Positions 1 to 10,300 of a stretch of DNA of 64,000 nt are shown piece after piece. The stretch is from Rhynchopus euleeides (Eukaryota; Euglenozoa; Diplonemea; Diplonemida; Diplonemidae). The stretch is taken from the NCBI GenBank assembly GCA_963210315.1, contig OY723242.1, positions 2,294,001 through 2,358,000 of the forward strand, in the 5' to 3' direction. Made by a program: the position numbers and the translations under genes. The notes under the pieces were generated by a model, which saw nothing but the letters and a program-made list of their open reading frames with translations, searched no databases and had not been told where the DNA came from. Numbering within the stretch: the first letter of the stretch is position 1; every line of letters begins with the position of its first letter.

Positions 1-396
1 TGCGAACAGTTTGTTGCGCTCGAAACGCGAGGTAGCGGATACGCCCGCATGCACATTATCCTGCAGGTTTGTAGCGACGTCCTCATCGTCCTCATGGGTG
101 TCGTCCCCTGTTGTCTCCTGTGTACTCTGTGTGCAAAATACAGCAGCAGTCTCTCGAGTCTTCCTTTCAGATGATTTTTGCATTGATCGCTTCCACCTGT
201 CCAGGTCCCAGGTCACCCGCGGCCCACTGCACCGCGTGCAGTTGATGACTTCGTCGTCCTCCCGGAACCCCTCTCCCGTGAGCCGATCCCGTTGGATCTT
301 CGGGAACAGGCCCACCCGCTGCACCACCAAGCCCTCCTTAGCGAAGAGGGCTTTGTGTGCCGCCTCCATCTGGGCGGCGGTCTTGGTGGTTTTTTT
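1..396 (-). CDS. 3' portion of a split minus-strand reading frame, leaving the window (hypothetical, possibly DNA-binding)
   Basis: Read on the minus strand from 396 to 1, this stretch is open in one frame and looks like protein. It starts with a Lys/Thr/Ala-rich linker, then has a segment reading KEGLVVQRVGLFPKIQRDRL, a CxxC pair (NCTRCSGPRVTWDLDRW) and an acidic stretch (GDDTHEDDEDV) near the edge. It probably continues the AT-hook frame at 5562-5255, because both junction sides read Lys/Ala-rich minus-strand codons and the 4.86-kb element lies between them. The CxxC followed by Trp and basic residues is reminiscent of a BED-type zinc finger, but the His ligands are not evident. I do not recognise the family. 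Residues encoded at 135-197 repeat the right end of two mobile elements elsewhere in the window, so it could also be part of a transposon gene. No stop is reached before base 1. Confidence 0.45.
135..197 (-). repeat. 63-bp right-end block of element family 2, inside an ORF
   Basis: Read on the minus strand it starts GGTGGAAGCGATCAATGCAA and ends TGCTGTATTTT. The same block forms the right end of the short elements at 6707-6769 and, slightly trimmed, 30269-30328. Here it is in frame within the minus-strand ORF and encodes RWKRSMQKSSERKTRETAAVF minus a residue or so. No matching left block accompanies it. Confidence 0.8.
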
Positions 397-643
397 GCAC
401 ATAACACACCTGTGTGGTACGGGAAATGCTACGAGGAACGCGATGGACTCGGGACTGCTGCTGGCCTCTCTTGCTATGGTTTACTTATGTTTCGTGCTCC
501 ACCTGCTCCACCTCATTCTGCACTTCAGATGATCCACTTCACGTGGGTTACGGGGTTTGGGACAACGATGATATGTTGTGTCCGACGACAAGGTAAGGTA
601 AGCTCATCGAGGTACACCAAACCGGAGTTGTCAAATCAAAAAA
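397..643 (+). repeat. 247-bp left block L, family 1
   Basis: It begins GCACATAACACACCTGTGTG, a short hairpin (CACAC-CT-GTGTG), and ends at TCAAATCA followed by A residues. Identical or near-identical blocks start at 4896, 19148 and 23647. Inside is a 3' splice-like CTTCAG, a 64-bp stretch, then AAGGTAAGGTAAGC, which matches a 5' splice consensus. Confidence 0.85.
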
Positions 644-1475
644 GACACACCGCCCGAGAGGCAATTGGTGTGACACAACAGCGATGACACAACCACTCTG
701 CCCGAGGGGGCGCGTTTTTAGCGACCGAGACCTCCTCTCCTGACTGAGGGACACACGATCTGACCGTCCGAGAGACGCAGCATTCTACCCTGCCCGAGGG
801 GCACCCACTCTCCTGACCGAGAGACACGCAGTCTTGCCCGAGGGGCACCTGGTTTCCTGACCGAGACAATATTCTGCCCGAGGGGCACTCACTCTCCCGA
901 CCGAGAGACACGCAGTCTTGCCCGAGGGGCACCTGTTCTCCTGACCGAGACAATATTCTGCCCGAGGGGCACCCACTCTCCCGACCGAGAGACGCAGCAT
1001 CTCGCCCGAGGGGCACCTGTTCTCCTGACCGAGACAAAACATTTGCCCGAGGGGCACCCACTCTCCCGACCGAGAGACACGCAGTCTTGCCCGAGGGGCA
1101 CCTGTTCTCCTGACCGAGACAATATTCTGCCCGAGGGGCATCCACTCTCCCGACCGAGAGACGCAGCATCTCGCCCGAGGGGCACCTGTTCTCCTGACCG
1201 AGACAATATTCTGCCCGAGGGGCACTCACTCTCCCGACCGAGAGACACGCAGTCTTGCCCGAGGGGCACCCGTTATCCTGACCGAGACAAAACTATGCCC
1301 GAGGGGCACCCACTCTCCCGACCGAGAGACGCAGCATCTCGCCCGAGGGGCACCTGTTCTCCTGACCGAGACAATAATTTTTCCCGAGGGGCACCCGCTC
1401 TCCCGACCGAGAGATACACAATCTTGCCCGAGGGGCACCAAATCCCGACCGAGAAGACGACCCTCACACCATGCT
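640..1475 (+). repeat. Tandem array A (CCCGAGGGGCAC units)
   Basis: About twenty half-units of 40-43 bp alternate CCCGAGGGGCACCTGTTCTC with CCCGAGGGGCACCCACTCTC, giving an ~84-bp higher-order period. Open frames on both strands here are translations of the repeat, not genes. The same array recurs at 19391-20226. Confidence 0.9.
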
Positions 1476-1900
1476 CGTGTCAGGTCTCAAGAGGGCCGAA
1501 GCCGCGGTTGAGGACAACAACACCCCCACGCACTGGTTCTAATAAATGACGGCGAGGTGCACGGGGGGATCAGCACGAAGGAGGGGCGCAAAAAGATGGG
1601 GATGATGACGCCGTGGTGTTCAAGGTGGTCCTCCGCCGCTTATGAACGTGACAGCGGGACAGCGCTGCGCCCGTGGCCGCAGCGGATTGAGGACATTCCC
1701 ATCAGCCATCGAGACTATCACCGCGCCTCGCCGAAAACCTGCTTCACGCTTGATCGCGCTCAAGGTTTCCAAACGCATACTTCAGCTGGAGGTTCCGTCA
1801 CAGAGGCGCTGACAAAGGCGGGACCAAGAGCAACAGTCGGGTGCTGATAAATGGGTCGATACTGATGCAGCAAAGTGACGTCAGTGATATCCAACTCCTA
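1476..1900 (+). other. Spacer between the two tandem arrays
   Basis: Non-repetitive sequence inside the long element, copied at 20227-20651. No recognisable gene is seen. Confidence 0.6.
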
Positions 1901-2870
1901 CTTTCCTGACCGAGACACGATCTTGCCGAGGGGCATCGGACCGAGACACCCACTTCTGCCTGAGGGGCACCTAGCCGAGACGCATTTTTCCTGCCCGAGG
2001 GGCATCTCGCCGAGACATTACCTGCCTGAGGGGCACCTGGCCACGACATACCTACAGCTTACGCTTGCGGGGCACCCTGCCTGAGGAGCACCTGGCCAAG
2101 ACATACATTTCCGCCTACGAGGCACCCTGCCCGAGGGGCACCTGGTCAAGACACACACTTCCGCCTACGGGGCACCCTGCCCGAGGGGCACCTGGCCAAG
2201 ACAGACACCTCTGCCTACGAGGCACCCTGCCCGAGGGGCACCTGGCCAAGACATACACTTCCGCCTACGAGGCACCCTGCCCGAGGGGCACCTGGCCAAG
2301 ACATACACTTCCGCCTACGAGGCACCCTGCCCGAGGGGCACCTGGCCAAGACAGACACTTCCGCCTACGAGGCACCCTGCCCGAGGGGCACCTGGCCAAG
2401 ACATACACTTCCGCCTACGAGGCACCCTGCCCGAGGGGCACCTGGCCAAGACATACACTTCCGCCTACGAGGCACCCTGCCCGAGGGGCACCTGGTCAAG
2501 ACATACATTTCCGCCTACGGGGCACCCTGCCTGAGGGGCATCTGGCCGCGACATACACTTCCGCCTACGGGGCACCCTGCCTGAGGGGCACCTGGCCAAG
2601 ACGCACATTCATGCCCGAGGGACACCGGGCCGAGACATTACATTCCCTGCCTGAGGGACACCTGGCCGAGACACATTCCTGCCGAGGGGCACTCACTCCC
2701 GACCGCGAGACGCAGGATTTTGCCTGAGGGGCACCTCCTCTCCTGACCGAGACACAACCCCGCCCAGCACAGTGCCGAGGGGCATTTACGCTTTCGACTG
2801 GAATACCGAGCCTGACCCGGGGAGACACAATCGTGCCACAATCGTGAGGGGCATACTCTCTTGATTGAGA
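1901..2870 (+). repeat. Tandem array B (50-bp units)
   Basis: Units of about 50 bp read GGCACCCTGCCCGAGGGGCA then CCTGGCCAAGACATACACTT. Ends of the array are degenerate. Because 50 is not a multiple of 3, the long open frame at 2065-2727 cycles through all three translations of one unit, which argues against coding. It shares the CCCGAGGGGCACCT core with array A. Confidence 0.9.
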
Positions 2871-4835
2871 AATACACCTTTTTTGCCCGAGCGACGGCAC
2901 CTGAAGGCGGAAGGGTGGCCTGTCACACACAGCCTGCCAGATCCAGCTCGAGCACGGTGACGCGACGTGAGCTTTCCGAGGGCGACAGTTTTCGTGTACC
3001 AATGCAACGCCCCCGGACACGCCCCCGAGAAGCCGGCACGTCTGTCGTGCCCAGCTTATCTGCGCGAATGCCGACTACGCGCACCCCGGCGTCAAGCGGA
3101 TGCCCGCACACGCCCCAAGCGGGGCATACTCCGTCGAAGCATAGTCTCCCTGCCGGGGGACACACATTCAAGCCTGCATTATTCACAGGGGTCAGGGGGA
3201 GTTCCGGGCGTCTGTGGCCCGGTGTTGAGACGTACGACCTCACAGTTCCATGCAGGGAAGGGGAGCTGCTGACTGGACACCTGCGAGGTGCCGTGGGACA
3301 TACACAGAGATCAGGTATCCAACACAGCCGAGACGCTCTCCCAAGCTGCACTGCTCGGGGAGCAAAAGAAGCAGCGACTGAGAGACGCGTCCGCATCGCC
3401 TGTGTCAGCGGTGCCGCCGCTGAGGGGGTCCACCGAAACCGCAGCCATGGCAGCGGGCCGAGATCATTCCACAAGGTTGGGGGGCAGTCGGCCAGTCTTC
3501 CCGAGTACCCAGCAGCCTACTCGACAAGCCCGAACAGCGACTGCAGCGTGCGACAAGCTCCGGTCCGCGGGGACTCACCTCTCTCATTAAGAAGGCGACT
3601 CCGATAATCCTTCTGGCATGCCCACACCTCCAGGGCCTCGAATTTCCTCACGCACCGGGAAATACGCCCTCCACACTGAGTCCGGCCGTTACCACTGAAT
3701 CGACGCCACGTGGGGCCACAGGGCCTCCGTTTGATGCGCTGTCTACGAGGCGGGCGATGGGGCAGGTACAGTGGGGATCAGCCCAGTGGGAAGGGGGCCG
3801 CAGGAACGTGTTGTCCACCGCTCGAGCGGAGTTCAGGAGACGACAGTGCGCGCGATCGCCCTCTTTCACCCAGAAGGGCCGGCACCTCTCACACCTACCC
3901 CTGGGCACTCCATGCAGCGTCTCCAGTGCGCCACGAAGAGGCGCGTTGGGCTTCACCCCGCAACTCGCTCGCAGCCAGCGAAGACCGGAGAGGACACAGA
4001 GAGCCACAGAGCGATCGAGATCACGCCGGAAAGCACCGGGTGTTGGCCGGGCTCCCGAAGGGCGAGAGTTTAAGACGGCCGGACAGTAGACTGCTGCGGA
4101 GGAGCTGGGAGGCGAGTTTCAGACTGTGATTTCTCGATCCGCCGAGCCCTGTCCCCAGGCGAGAGCTGCCGGGTCATGGTGGCTGAATATGCACGAGCGT
4201 CGCGGTGGTGGTGCTGGGAGCGCACCAGAGGACTGTCACGCTGAGGGGCTGGGCATGGCCACTGACTACCTGGATACGGCCGTCTCAGTGCATCGCCCGG
4301 GGTGCAAAACGACATCGAGGATGTCAGGAAGAAGGGTCATGTGGGCACACACCAATATGTCGGAGACGTGAAGAAGCCTCGAGGGGAAGGGTTCCCCAGG
4401 GGATGGAGGATCCCGAAGAGGTACAGGGTGAGGATTCAAATACCCGGAGTGGGAAACGCACCAGACGTCGGGGGTCAGCCAAGAGCGGGTGGTTGCAGCA
4501 CAGGCGGGGCTGTGTGCAACCTTTGCCCCCTTAGTTTCGCCGGGTTGAGACGCATCAACTCTCTCGCCGGGTGCGGCAACTGGAGAGACAGGCATGTTGT
4601 CGATAGGGCACACCAAGAATCACGAGGCTGACCACACGACGGCGGCACACGGCCGAGGCAGGCGGATCCCCTCAGCGAGTGAGGTTCGATCGTTTTCCGT
4701 ACAAGGTGCTCGTGACAACGTAGAAAGCGGTACATTACCATCGGAGGGATGCATACGATGGGCGACGGAGCCTGATCACTTCAATAGTAGACCGTTCGCG
4801 CGGCGTCCCTAAGTCCTTGGGTCCTAAGGGTCCTG
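2871..4835 (+). other. Non-repetitive body of the long element
   Basis: About 2 kb, repeated at 21622-23586 with few differences. Several overlapping frames of 100-250 codons are open on both strands, as expected in GC-rich DNA. None shows a recognisable domain. Confidence 0.55.
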
Positions 4836-4895
4836 GGTGGAAGCGTCCAATGCAACACTCACAGCATAGAGGCCAAGTGTTTCTCGTAGTATTTT
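4836..4895 (+). repeat. 60-bp right block X, family 1
   Basis: Starts GGTGGAAGCGTCCAATGCAA and ends CTCGTAGTATTTT. Copies are at 5195-5254, 23587-23646 and 23945-24004. Its first bases match the family 2 right block (GGTGGAAGCGATCAATGCAA). Confidence 0.85.
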
Positions 4896-5254
4896 GCACA
4901 TAACACACCTGTGTGGTACGGGAAATGCTACGAGGAACGCGATGGACTCGGGACTGCTGCTGGCCTCTCTTGCTATGGTTTACTTATGTTTCGTGCTCCA
5001 CCTGCTCCACCTCATTCTGCACTTCAGATGATCCACTTCACGTGGGTTACGGGGTTTGGGACAACGATGATATGTTGTGTCCGACGACAAGGTAAGGTAA
5101 GCTCATCGAGGTACACCAAACCGGAGTTGTCAAATCAAAAAAAAAAATATGGGGGGGGGTTTTTCAAAGTGCAAGAGGTGGAGCCCGTTCAACAGGTGGA
5201 AGCGTCCAATGCAACACTCACAGCATAGAGGCCAAGTGTTTCTCGTAGTATTTT
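4896..5254 (+). mobile_element. Short element, family 1, copy 1 (359 bp)
   Basis: The 247-bp left block is followed by an A-run and G-run, about 50 bp ending GGAGCCCGTTCAACA, then the 60-bp right block. It abuts the long element with no spacer. The same long-plus-short order occurs at 19148-24004. It looks like an internally deleted derivative sharing both ends with the long form. Confidence 0.75.
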
Positions 5255-5562
5255 CTTCTTTTTGGCGGCTTTGGCGGCTTCGGCCTCCACGCTCTCCAAG
5301 AGCCGGGCCCCATCTTTCTTCGTCGAGGCGGTGCTTGTTGACCCAGCAGGCCGACCTCGCTTCTTCGGTGGGGGTTTTGAGGCGGGCGTTGCTGGGTCGG
5401 ACGTTCCAGGCGGCGTGGCTGGTGGGTCACCCGCCTCTCCCGCTGGCGGTTGGGGAGGCGGCGTGGCTGGGGGGTCCCGCTTCCGCTTCGTCTGGACGGC
5501 TTTGCCCCTGGTTTCTTCGCGGAAGCCTTGGCTGCGCTCTTTGCTGCAGCCTTCGGTGCCAT
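5255..5562 (-). pseudogene. N-terminal part of AT-hook protein frame, interrupted
   Basis: On the minus strand an ATG at 5562 opens a basic Ala/Lys-rich start (MAPKAAAKSAAKASAKKPGA). Near the C6 run around 5470 the protein-like frame shifts by one. It then continues as a Pro-rich stretch, an AT-hook core (KKRGRP) and an Ala/Lys helix (VEAEAAKAAKKK). It breaks where the 4.86-kb element begins (reading leftward) and probably resumes at 396. AT-hooks bind the minor groove of AT-rich DNA, so a chromatin or transposon DNA-binding role is likely. The homopolymer shift could be a real mutation, an intron or an assembly error. Confidence 0.5.
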
Positions 5563-5659
5563 TGTTCGGAGATACCCCCCTCTCCCCCCACTCCTGAGCT
5601 GGTGGTTGATGTTGTGAGTGAGGGGTAGGTGGCTGCTTGGTGGGGAACATGCACACACA

Positions 5660-5963
5660 GGTCAAATCAGGCGTTTACCTACCCCAAGAAACGCGGATGG
5701 AAGTAAAAAAAACGTGCAAAAAACGCGGCATTAATTGAAAAACGCGGGAAATAACGCGCAAAATGGCAGAAAAAACGCGGAATAAAATAATTCATTTTTG
5801 AATAAACGTAGTACGTTTTTACTTTATTTGGTACGTTTTTTGAATTACATGCCGCGTTTTACGTACGTACCATACATGTATTATCGTACATACTTTATTT
5901 GGTACGTTTTTTGAATTACATGCCGCGTTTTACGTACGTACCATATACGGTCCATACATGTAT
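5660..5963. repeat. AT-rich spacer with a 71-bp tandem duplication
   Basis: The first part is rich in AAACGCGG motifs. Two copies of a unit starting ACTTTATTTGGTACG begin at 5821 and 5892. No gene is seen. Confidence 0.7.
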
Positions 5964-5965
5964 TA

Positions 5966-6329
5966 CCTGGGACCCCCCGTGTATAAGTCCCCCCCCCTTA
6001 CCCCCGTGTTTAAGTCCCCCCCTGGGGGTCTGGCAGGGGGGGGACTTAAACACAGGGGGACCTAAACACGGGGGTGGGCTGGTCTGGAGGGTCATCAGGT
6101 GGCCCCTAGGCCCTCCAGGTGCTGTCAGAGTCGAAAAGTGGGGTGCCAAAAGTCCCTCCGGACCGGAATTACCCCCCTACGACAGCAGAGGAAGAGGTCT
6201 TCTTGGTCTCCACTGTGCCACCCCCGTGTTTAAGCCCCCCCTGTGTTTAGGTCCGCCCCCCCCGTGTTTAAGTCCCCCCCGGCCGAAAATCGCCTCCAGG
6301 GGGGGGACTTAAACACGGGGGGTCCCAGG
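5966..6329. mobile_element. 364-bp MITE with TA target duplication, copy 1
   Basis: Ends are CCTGGGACCCCCCGTGTATA and its complement-like ACACGGGGGGTCCCAGG. TA flanks both sides (5964-5965 and 6330-6331). The motif CCCCCCGTGTTTAAGTCC recurs in both orientations inside. A same-length copy lies at 62789-63152, also flanked by TA. TA duplications are the hallmark of Tc1/mariner-type transposition. No transposase is present. Confidence 0.85.
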
Positions 6330-6384
6330 TATCGAACAAAACCTGCCACCACCACCACCCCCTCCTGTGACGTCCTGGTTTTTG

Positions 6385-6769
6385 GTAAAACACACCCCGT
6401 GTGGTAGAGAAAATACGGCAAGAGTCTCGCTGGGTCGGAAGAGCAGATGGGTCCCGCAACAGCTCCCGGGGAGCAGCGGGTATTTCGCATAGGATACCGG
6501 ATGTGTGAACACGTTTGTGCGGTTTGTTCTGTGTTTTGTGTGAACATGTGTGTGTGTGTATGCTCCACCCAACCCGACACATTTCTGTACTTCAGACAGG
6601 TAAGGTCACTCGACACGCGGGGGGGGGGTTTTGTGTGTGGTTTTTCTGCCAGCCGATATCACTAGCGCCAGCGAGAAAAAAAAACGCGTGACGAGTGACG
6701 GGTTGTGGTGGAAGCGATCAATGCAAAAATCATCTGAAAGGAAGACTCGAGAGACTGCTGCTGTATTTT
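6385..6769 (+). mobile_element. Short element, family 2, copy 1 (385 bp)
   Basis: The left block starts GTAAAACACACCCCGTGTGG, a hairpin resembling family 1. It continues to TACTTCAGACAGGTAAGG and a G-run, then ends in the 63-bp right block (6707-6769). A second copy is at 29961-30328. AAAATACGGCAAGAGTCTC in the left block mirrors the complement of the right end, giving an imperfect inverted repeat. No coding capacity. Confidence 0.75.
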
Positions 6770-7141
6770 GAGCAGTTTTGAACATGGTCGAGAACAGCAG
6801 TTGCCTTTGTACTTACCTATCACCCCCCTCCTGCAGACAGCCACCTCCACCACACACCCTTCCCTCCCCCATCTCCGTTTCCTCCTTTCGGGTGCTTGGG
6901 GGGGGGGGGGAGCGGGAGTGCGGGGGGGGGGGGTGGGTGGGTGGGTTGAGGAAGCGCCGGGGGGAGGGAGAAGGAGAGGTAGGCGGGGGGGACCCAGAGG
7001 GCATAACCCCGGGTGTAGGGGCCCTCCCCCACCACCACCCCCACCCCCCTCCCCTCCCCTCCCCCCCCTCCCCCCCCCCCCCCCATGTCATGATGTTAGC
7101 AGCATCGCTGGTTTCCCTCCGAGAAACATCCTGAGTTAGCA

Positions 7142-7181
<40 letters not shown>

Positions 7182-7366
7182 AGGGGGGGGGGGCGCGCGG
7201 GTGTGCCCTCCTAACCTCCTCTTCTCTTCTCTTTGATTGTATCACACGCTATATACCCCCACGGCCCCCCTCCCCCCCCCCACACCCACCCCCCCCCCCC
7301 CCCCCCCGACCCCATCTTTTTTCCCCTCTTTTTCTTTCTTTCTAACCTCCCGGGTTCCTCTCTTCT
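6770..7366 (+). other. Upstream region of the channel gene
   Basis: Nearly 600 bp of purine- and pyrimidine-biased sequence, including long G and C homopolymers and a (GA)n run at about 7145-7175. Any promoter lies here, but no defined box can be picked out. A pyrimidine-rich tract immediately precedes the ATG at 7367. Confidence 0.5.
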
Positions 7367-10300
7367 ATGGTCGATCCCAACGACTCCCCCGAGGATGGCC
7401 TTGGTCAGACCGTTGTGAAGGAAGCGACAACACTCAACGACATCACATCTGATGAGGTCCTCTTCTCTGTCGGGGGGCTCTCCGATGGGTATGACGAGAG
7501 CGAGGGAATCTTCACAGTTGCCGAAGCGATTGCGAGGGTTCTGGGCGACCCGAAGCTGCTCGGGTTTTGCTACAAAGGGAAGAAGGGAGACGGGGGGACC
7601 TTCAGATGCCTTTTTAAATACTATGGCGCAGGCCCCAACACAGACCCGGAGTGGGGGCGCTACTGCCGGGAAGACTTCTTCGGCGACTGGAGCTGCATTG
7701 ACCTCGTCAACGGCATGCGCGGGAAGGAGTTCCGGAGCTACCGCCTCAGCATCCACCAGGAGGGCCTGGTCGCGATTTTCAACAACCCGCTGGAGCCGCA
7801 GCAGCAGATGATCGCCTGGAAGGGCGAGGGCGTGCCTCCCATCGGGAAGAGCGTGGTGGGGATGCTGCAGGAGGCCCCTGACGCAGACGGGCCCTGCTGG
7901 CTGCCCTGCACGATCCATGCGAAGAGCGCGAACCAGCTGGTGCTGCGGTCATCCGATGGGACGGAGAGCAACTTCCGCAGGGAGTACAACCCCCCTCTGT
8001 CGAGGTATCGGCTGAACGAGGTGAAGCGGACCATCGCGCACGAAGCCCTCGGGGAGACGACGCGTGAGATGACCGCGGAGGAGACGGAGTATCCTTACAA
8101 CGTTATGGATAGCATATGCTACGTCATGCATCCGAGGTCGACTGTGAGGATAAAAGTTCTCCGCATCGTTGACAACGTCTGGTTCGACCGTTTCGTGCTG
8201 GCGATCATCATGCTGAACGCATGCGCGTTGGTGTTGGACGACTCTCTCATCGGTGACATCGAGTGGCTCAGGCAGCTGACAACCGTTTCCGAGATTGTCT
8301 TCCAGATCATCTTCACCATCGAGATGGTTCTGAAGATCATCGCCCTCGGCTTCTGCATGCACCCTGGGAGCTACCTGCAGACCTTTCCAGCGCCCTTTTG
8401 GAACAGGCTTGACTTTGTGATTGTCATCTCAGGGTACATCGGGTTAGCCGCAGGGAGTGGCAATGTCCCCGCCGTGGCGCTGCTGCGCTGCCTCCGCCCG
8501 CTGCGGACCCTCAACAGGGTGCGCGAGCTGCGCCAGCTGACATCCACGCTGTCCACAGCGCTGCCGCTCGCCATCGACATCTTCCTACTCTTCTTCCTCC
8601 TCATGTGGGTCTTCAGCATCCTCGGGATACAGCTCTTCTCCGGCGAGTTCCACAGGCGGTGCTACATCGAGCCCGACACATGGACTCTCGACAATGCGAC
8701 ATACTACGACCCGATCACCGACGAGGCGCTGCTGTTCAACATGATCCCTAACATGAGCAAGGGGTACGACTTGAGCCCGGGGGTTACATCGCGGCGCTGG
8801 CTCATCTACAACGACACGGATCAGTGTGGGGGTGGCAGGTCCTGCTGCGACAACGAGGTGACCTTGCCTCAGGAGTGTGCTATCGACGAGTCTTACTTCT
8901 CCAAATCGGTGCTGACGTTTGACAACATCTTCACCTCGCTCCTGTTGACCTTCAAACTCATGAGCCTCGACGACTGGCCGGATGACATGAAGGTGGCGCA
9001 GGATGCCGTGGGGCACCATGCCTGGATCTACTTCTTCTTCTGCACGCTGCTCGGAAACGTCTTTGCGGTGAACCTCATCCTCGCCGTCCTCTCCGCTGTC
9101 TACAGCCACGAGAGGGAGAACCGGAAGATCGACACCGTGAAGCCCATCATCACAAAGCTCGACCCTGCCACCTTTATGGGCGCAGTCGCGGCGCACCCCA
9201 TCCTCGTTGTGGGCGTCCCCTTCATGGTGGTGGAGGAGCAAGCCTCGCCTGACTACTTCTTTGAGGAGGAGGAGGAAGCAGAGGACTGGGGGGATGTGCT
9301 GAACTTCCCCACCACCGAGGGCAAACCGAAGGACAACGACGAGGGGCGGGTGCTCCGGACCGCCTCCAGCACCACCCATGCCACTCCTGAAGTCTCCCCC
9401 CTGTCGGCACCACGCCCCCCAGGCTATGTTCGGAACAGCCCCTACGGCCATGCCAACGAGAGGCGCCGCCGGCGCCGCCGAATCACCCTGCGTAAGTCCG
9501 GCGAGGGCAGCCACGAGCAGCCGTATGGGTCGCGAGGGTCGTCATCCTTCACCGCATCATCCCCTTCCCCGCTGCCGTCCCCCCGCTCGGTGCGGTCGTC
9601 GGGGTCGCCCCTCCCCTCCCCGAGGTCCGTCCGCTCGTCCCCGGCATCCCCTGCGCTGCAGGTGCCCTACCTCCATGTGGCGGGGCTCAACGGGACTCTC
9701 GTGGGGTCGGGCGACGGGTCGGGGGGCAACGGCGCCTCCAGCGACACCCCGAAGATGGCCGCGTCGCCCTTTAACGAGTCGAGCCAGAGCTTGAAGAGCC
9801 TCGGGGACACCAGGATGGATCGGAGGATGCAGGACTCCCGTCTGCTGAATGTGTCGTCCGCCTCCTTCGGGAAGTTTGCGAAGAGGACGCTGCCCACAGT
9901 GCCCATCAGCGACGCCATCTCCCAGGGGACTGCATCCGACTCCGATTCGGGGGACTCGGGGGTTTCGCGGAGGACGTGCGGATCTGCCGCGAGCAGGAGC
10001 ACAATGGCTTCCAACCGGAGGCGATCCATGTCGCAGAGGAGCGCTGCGCTGCTGCGGAGCAAAGAGAGCATCCGGCTGGACCACTCCCTCAAGGCGGAGG
10101 TGTTGGTGCGGCAGGCGAGCGATCTCCTCAGCGCGAGCGGGAATACGCTGCACCCCAGCGCCTCGAACAGCACCACGCTGCCCTCGCCGAAGCAGGGCCC
10201 TGTGTCCGCTCTCGATATAGAGCCTGTGAGCGAGCATGAGGTGGCGCTGCAGATTCTGCGAGCCGAGGCGGGGCAGGGGGCAACGTCGGGCGATGGCCCG

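Larger units (their letters stand above)
397..4895 (+). mobile_element. Long element, family 1, copy 1 (4.5 kb, non-coding)
   Basis: The element runs from a 247-bp left block (397-643) to a 60-bp right block (4836-4895). A second copy lies at 19148-23646 with a constant offset of 18751 bp and only about a dozen differences noticed by eye. The interior has two tandem arrays sharing a CCCGAGGGGCACCT core and about 2 kb of non-repetitive sequence. I found no transposase, RT or integrase; the open frames inside are by-products of the arrays. The left block contains AAATGCTACGAGGAACGC and the complement of the right block contains AATACTACGAGAAACAC, so the ends carry an imperfect inverted repeat. 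It is probably non-autonomous. Superfamily is undetermined. It is followed directly by a short relative at 4896-5254. Confidence 0.75.

Noticed and set aside
636-1549. Long open frames over CCCGAGGGGCAC arrays
   Set aside because: All frames on both strands stay open because the repeat lacks stops. Translations are mere repeats.
2065-2727. 220-codon frame over array B
   Set aside because: The 50-bp period shifts frame at every unit, so the peptide cycles through three translations of the same DNA.
640-2870. CRISPR-like array
   Set aside because: Units are contiguous and lack unique spacers of constant length. The context is eukaryotic.
4420-4460. Possible tRNA T-arm (ATTCAAATACC)
   Set aside because: No matching acceptor, D or anticodon stems could be found around it.
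397-5142. Interpretation of the 247-bp direct repeats as LTRs of an LTR retrotransposon
   Set aside because: The ends loosely fit TG...CA, but no primer-binding site, polypurine tract or pol genes are seen. The right repeat belongs to a separate short element that has its own right block.
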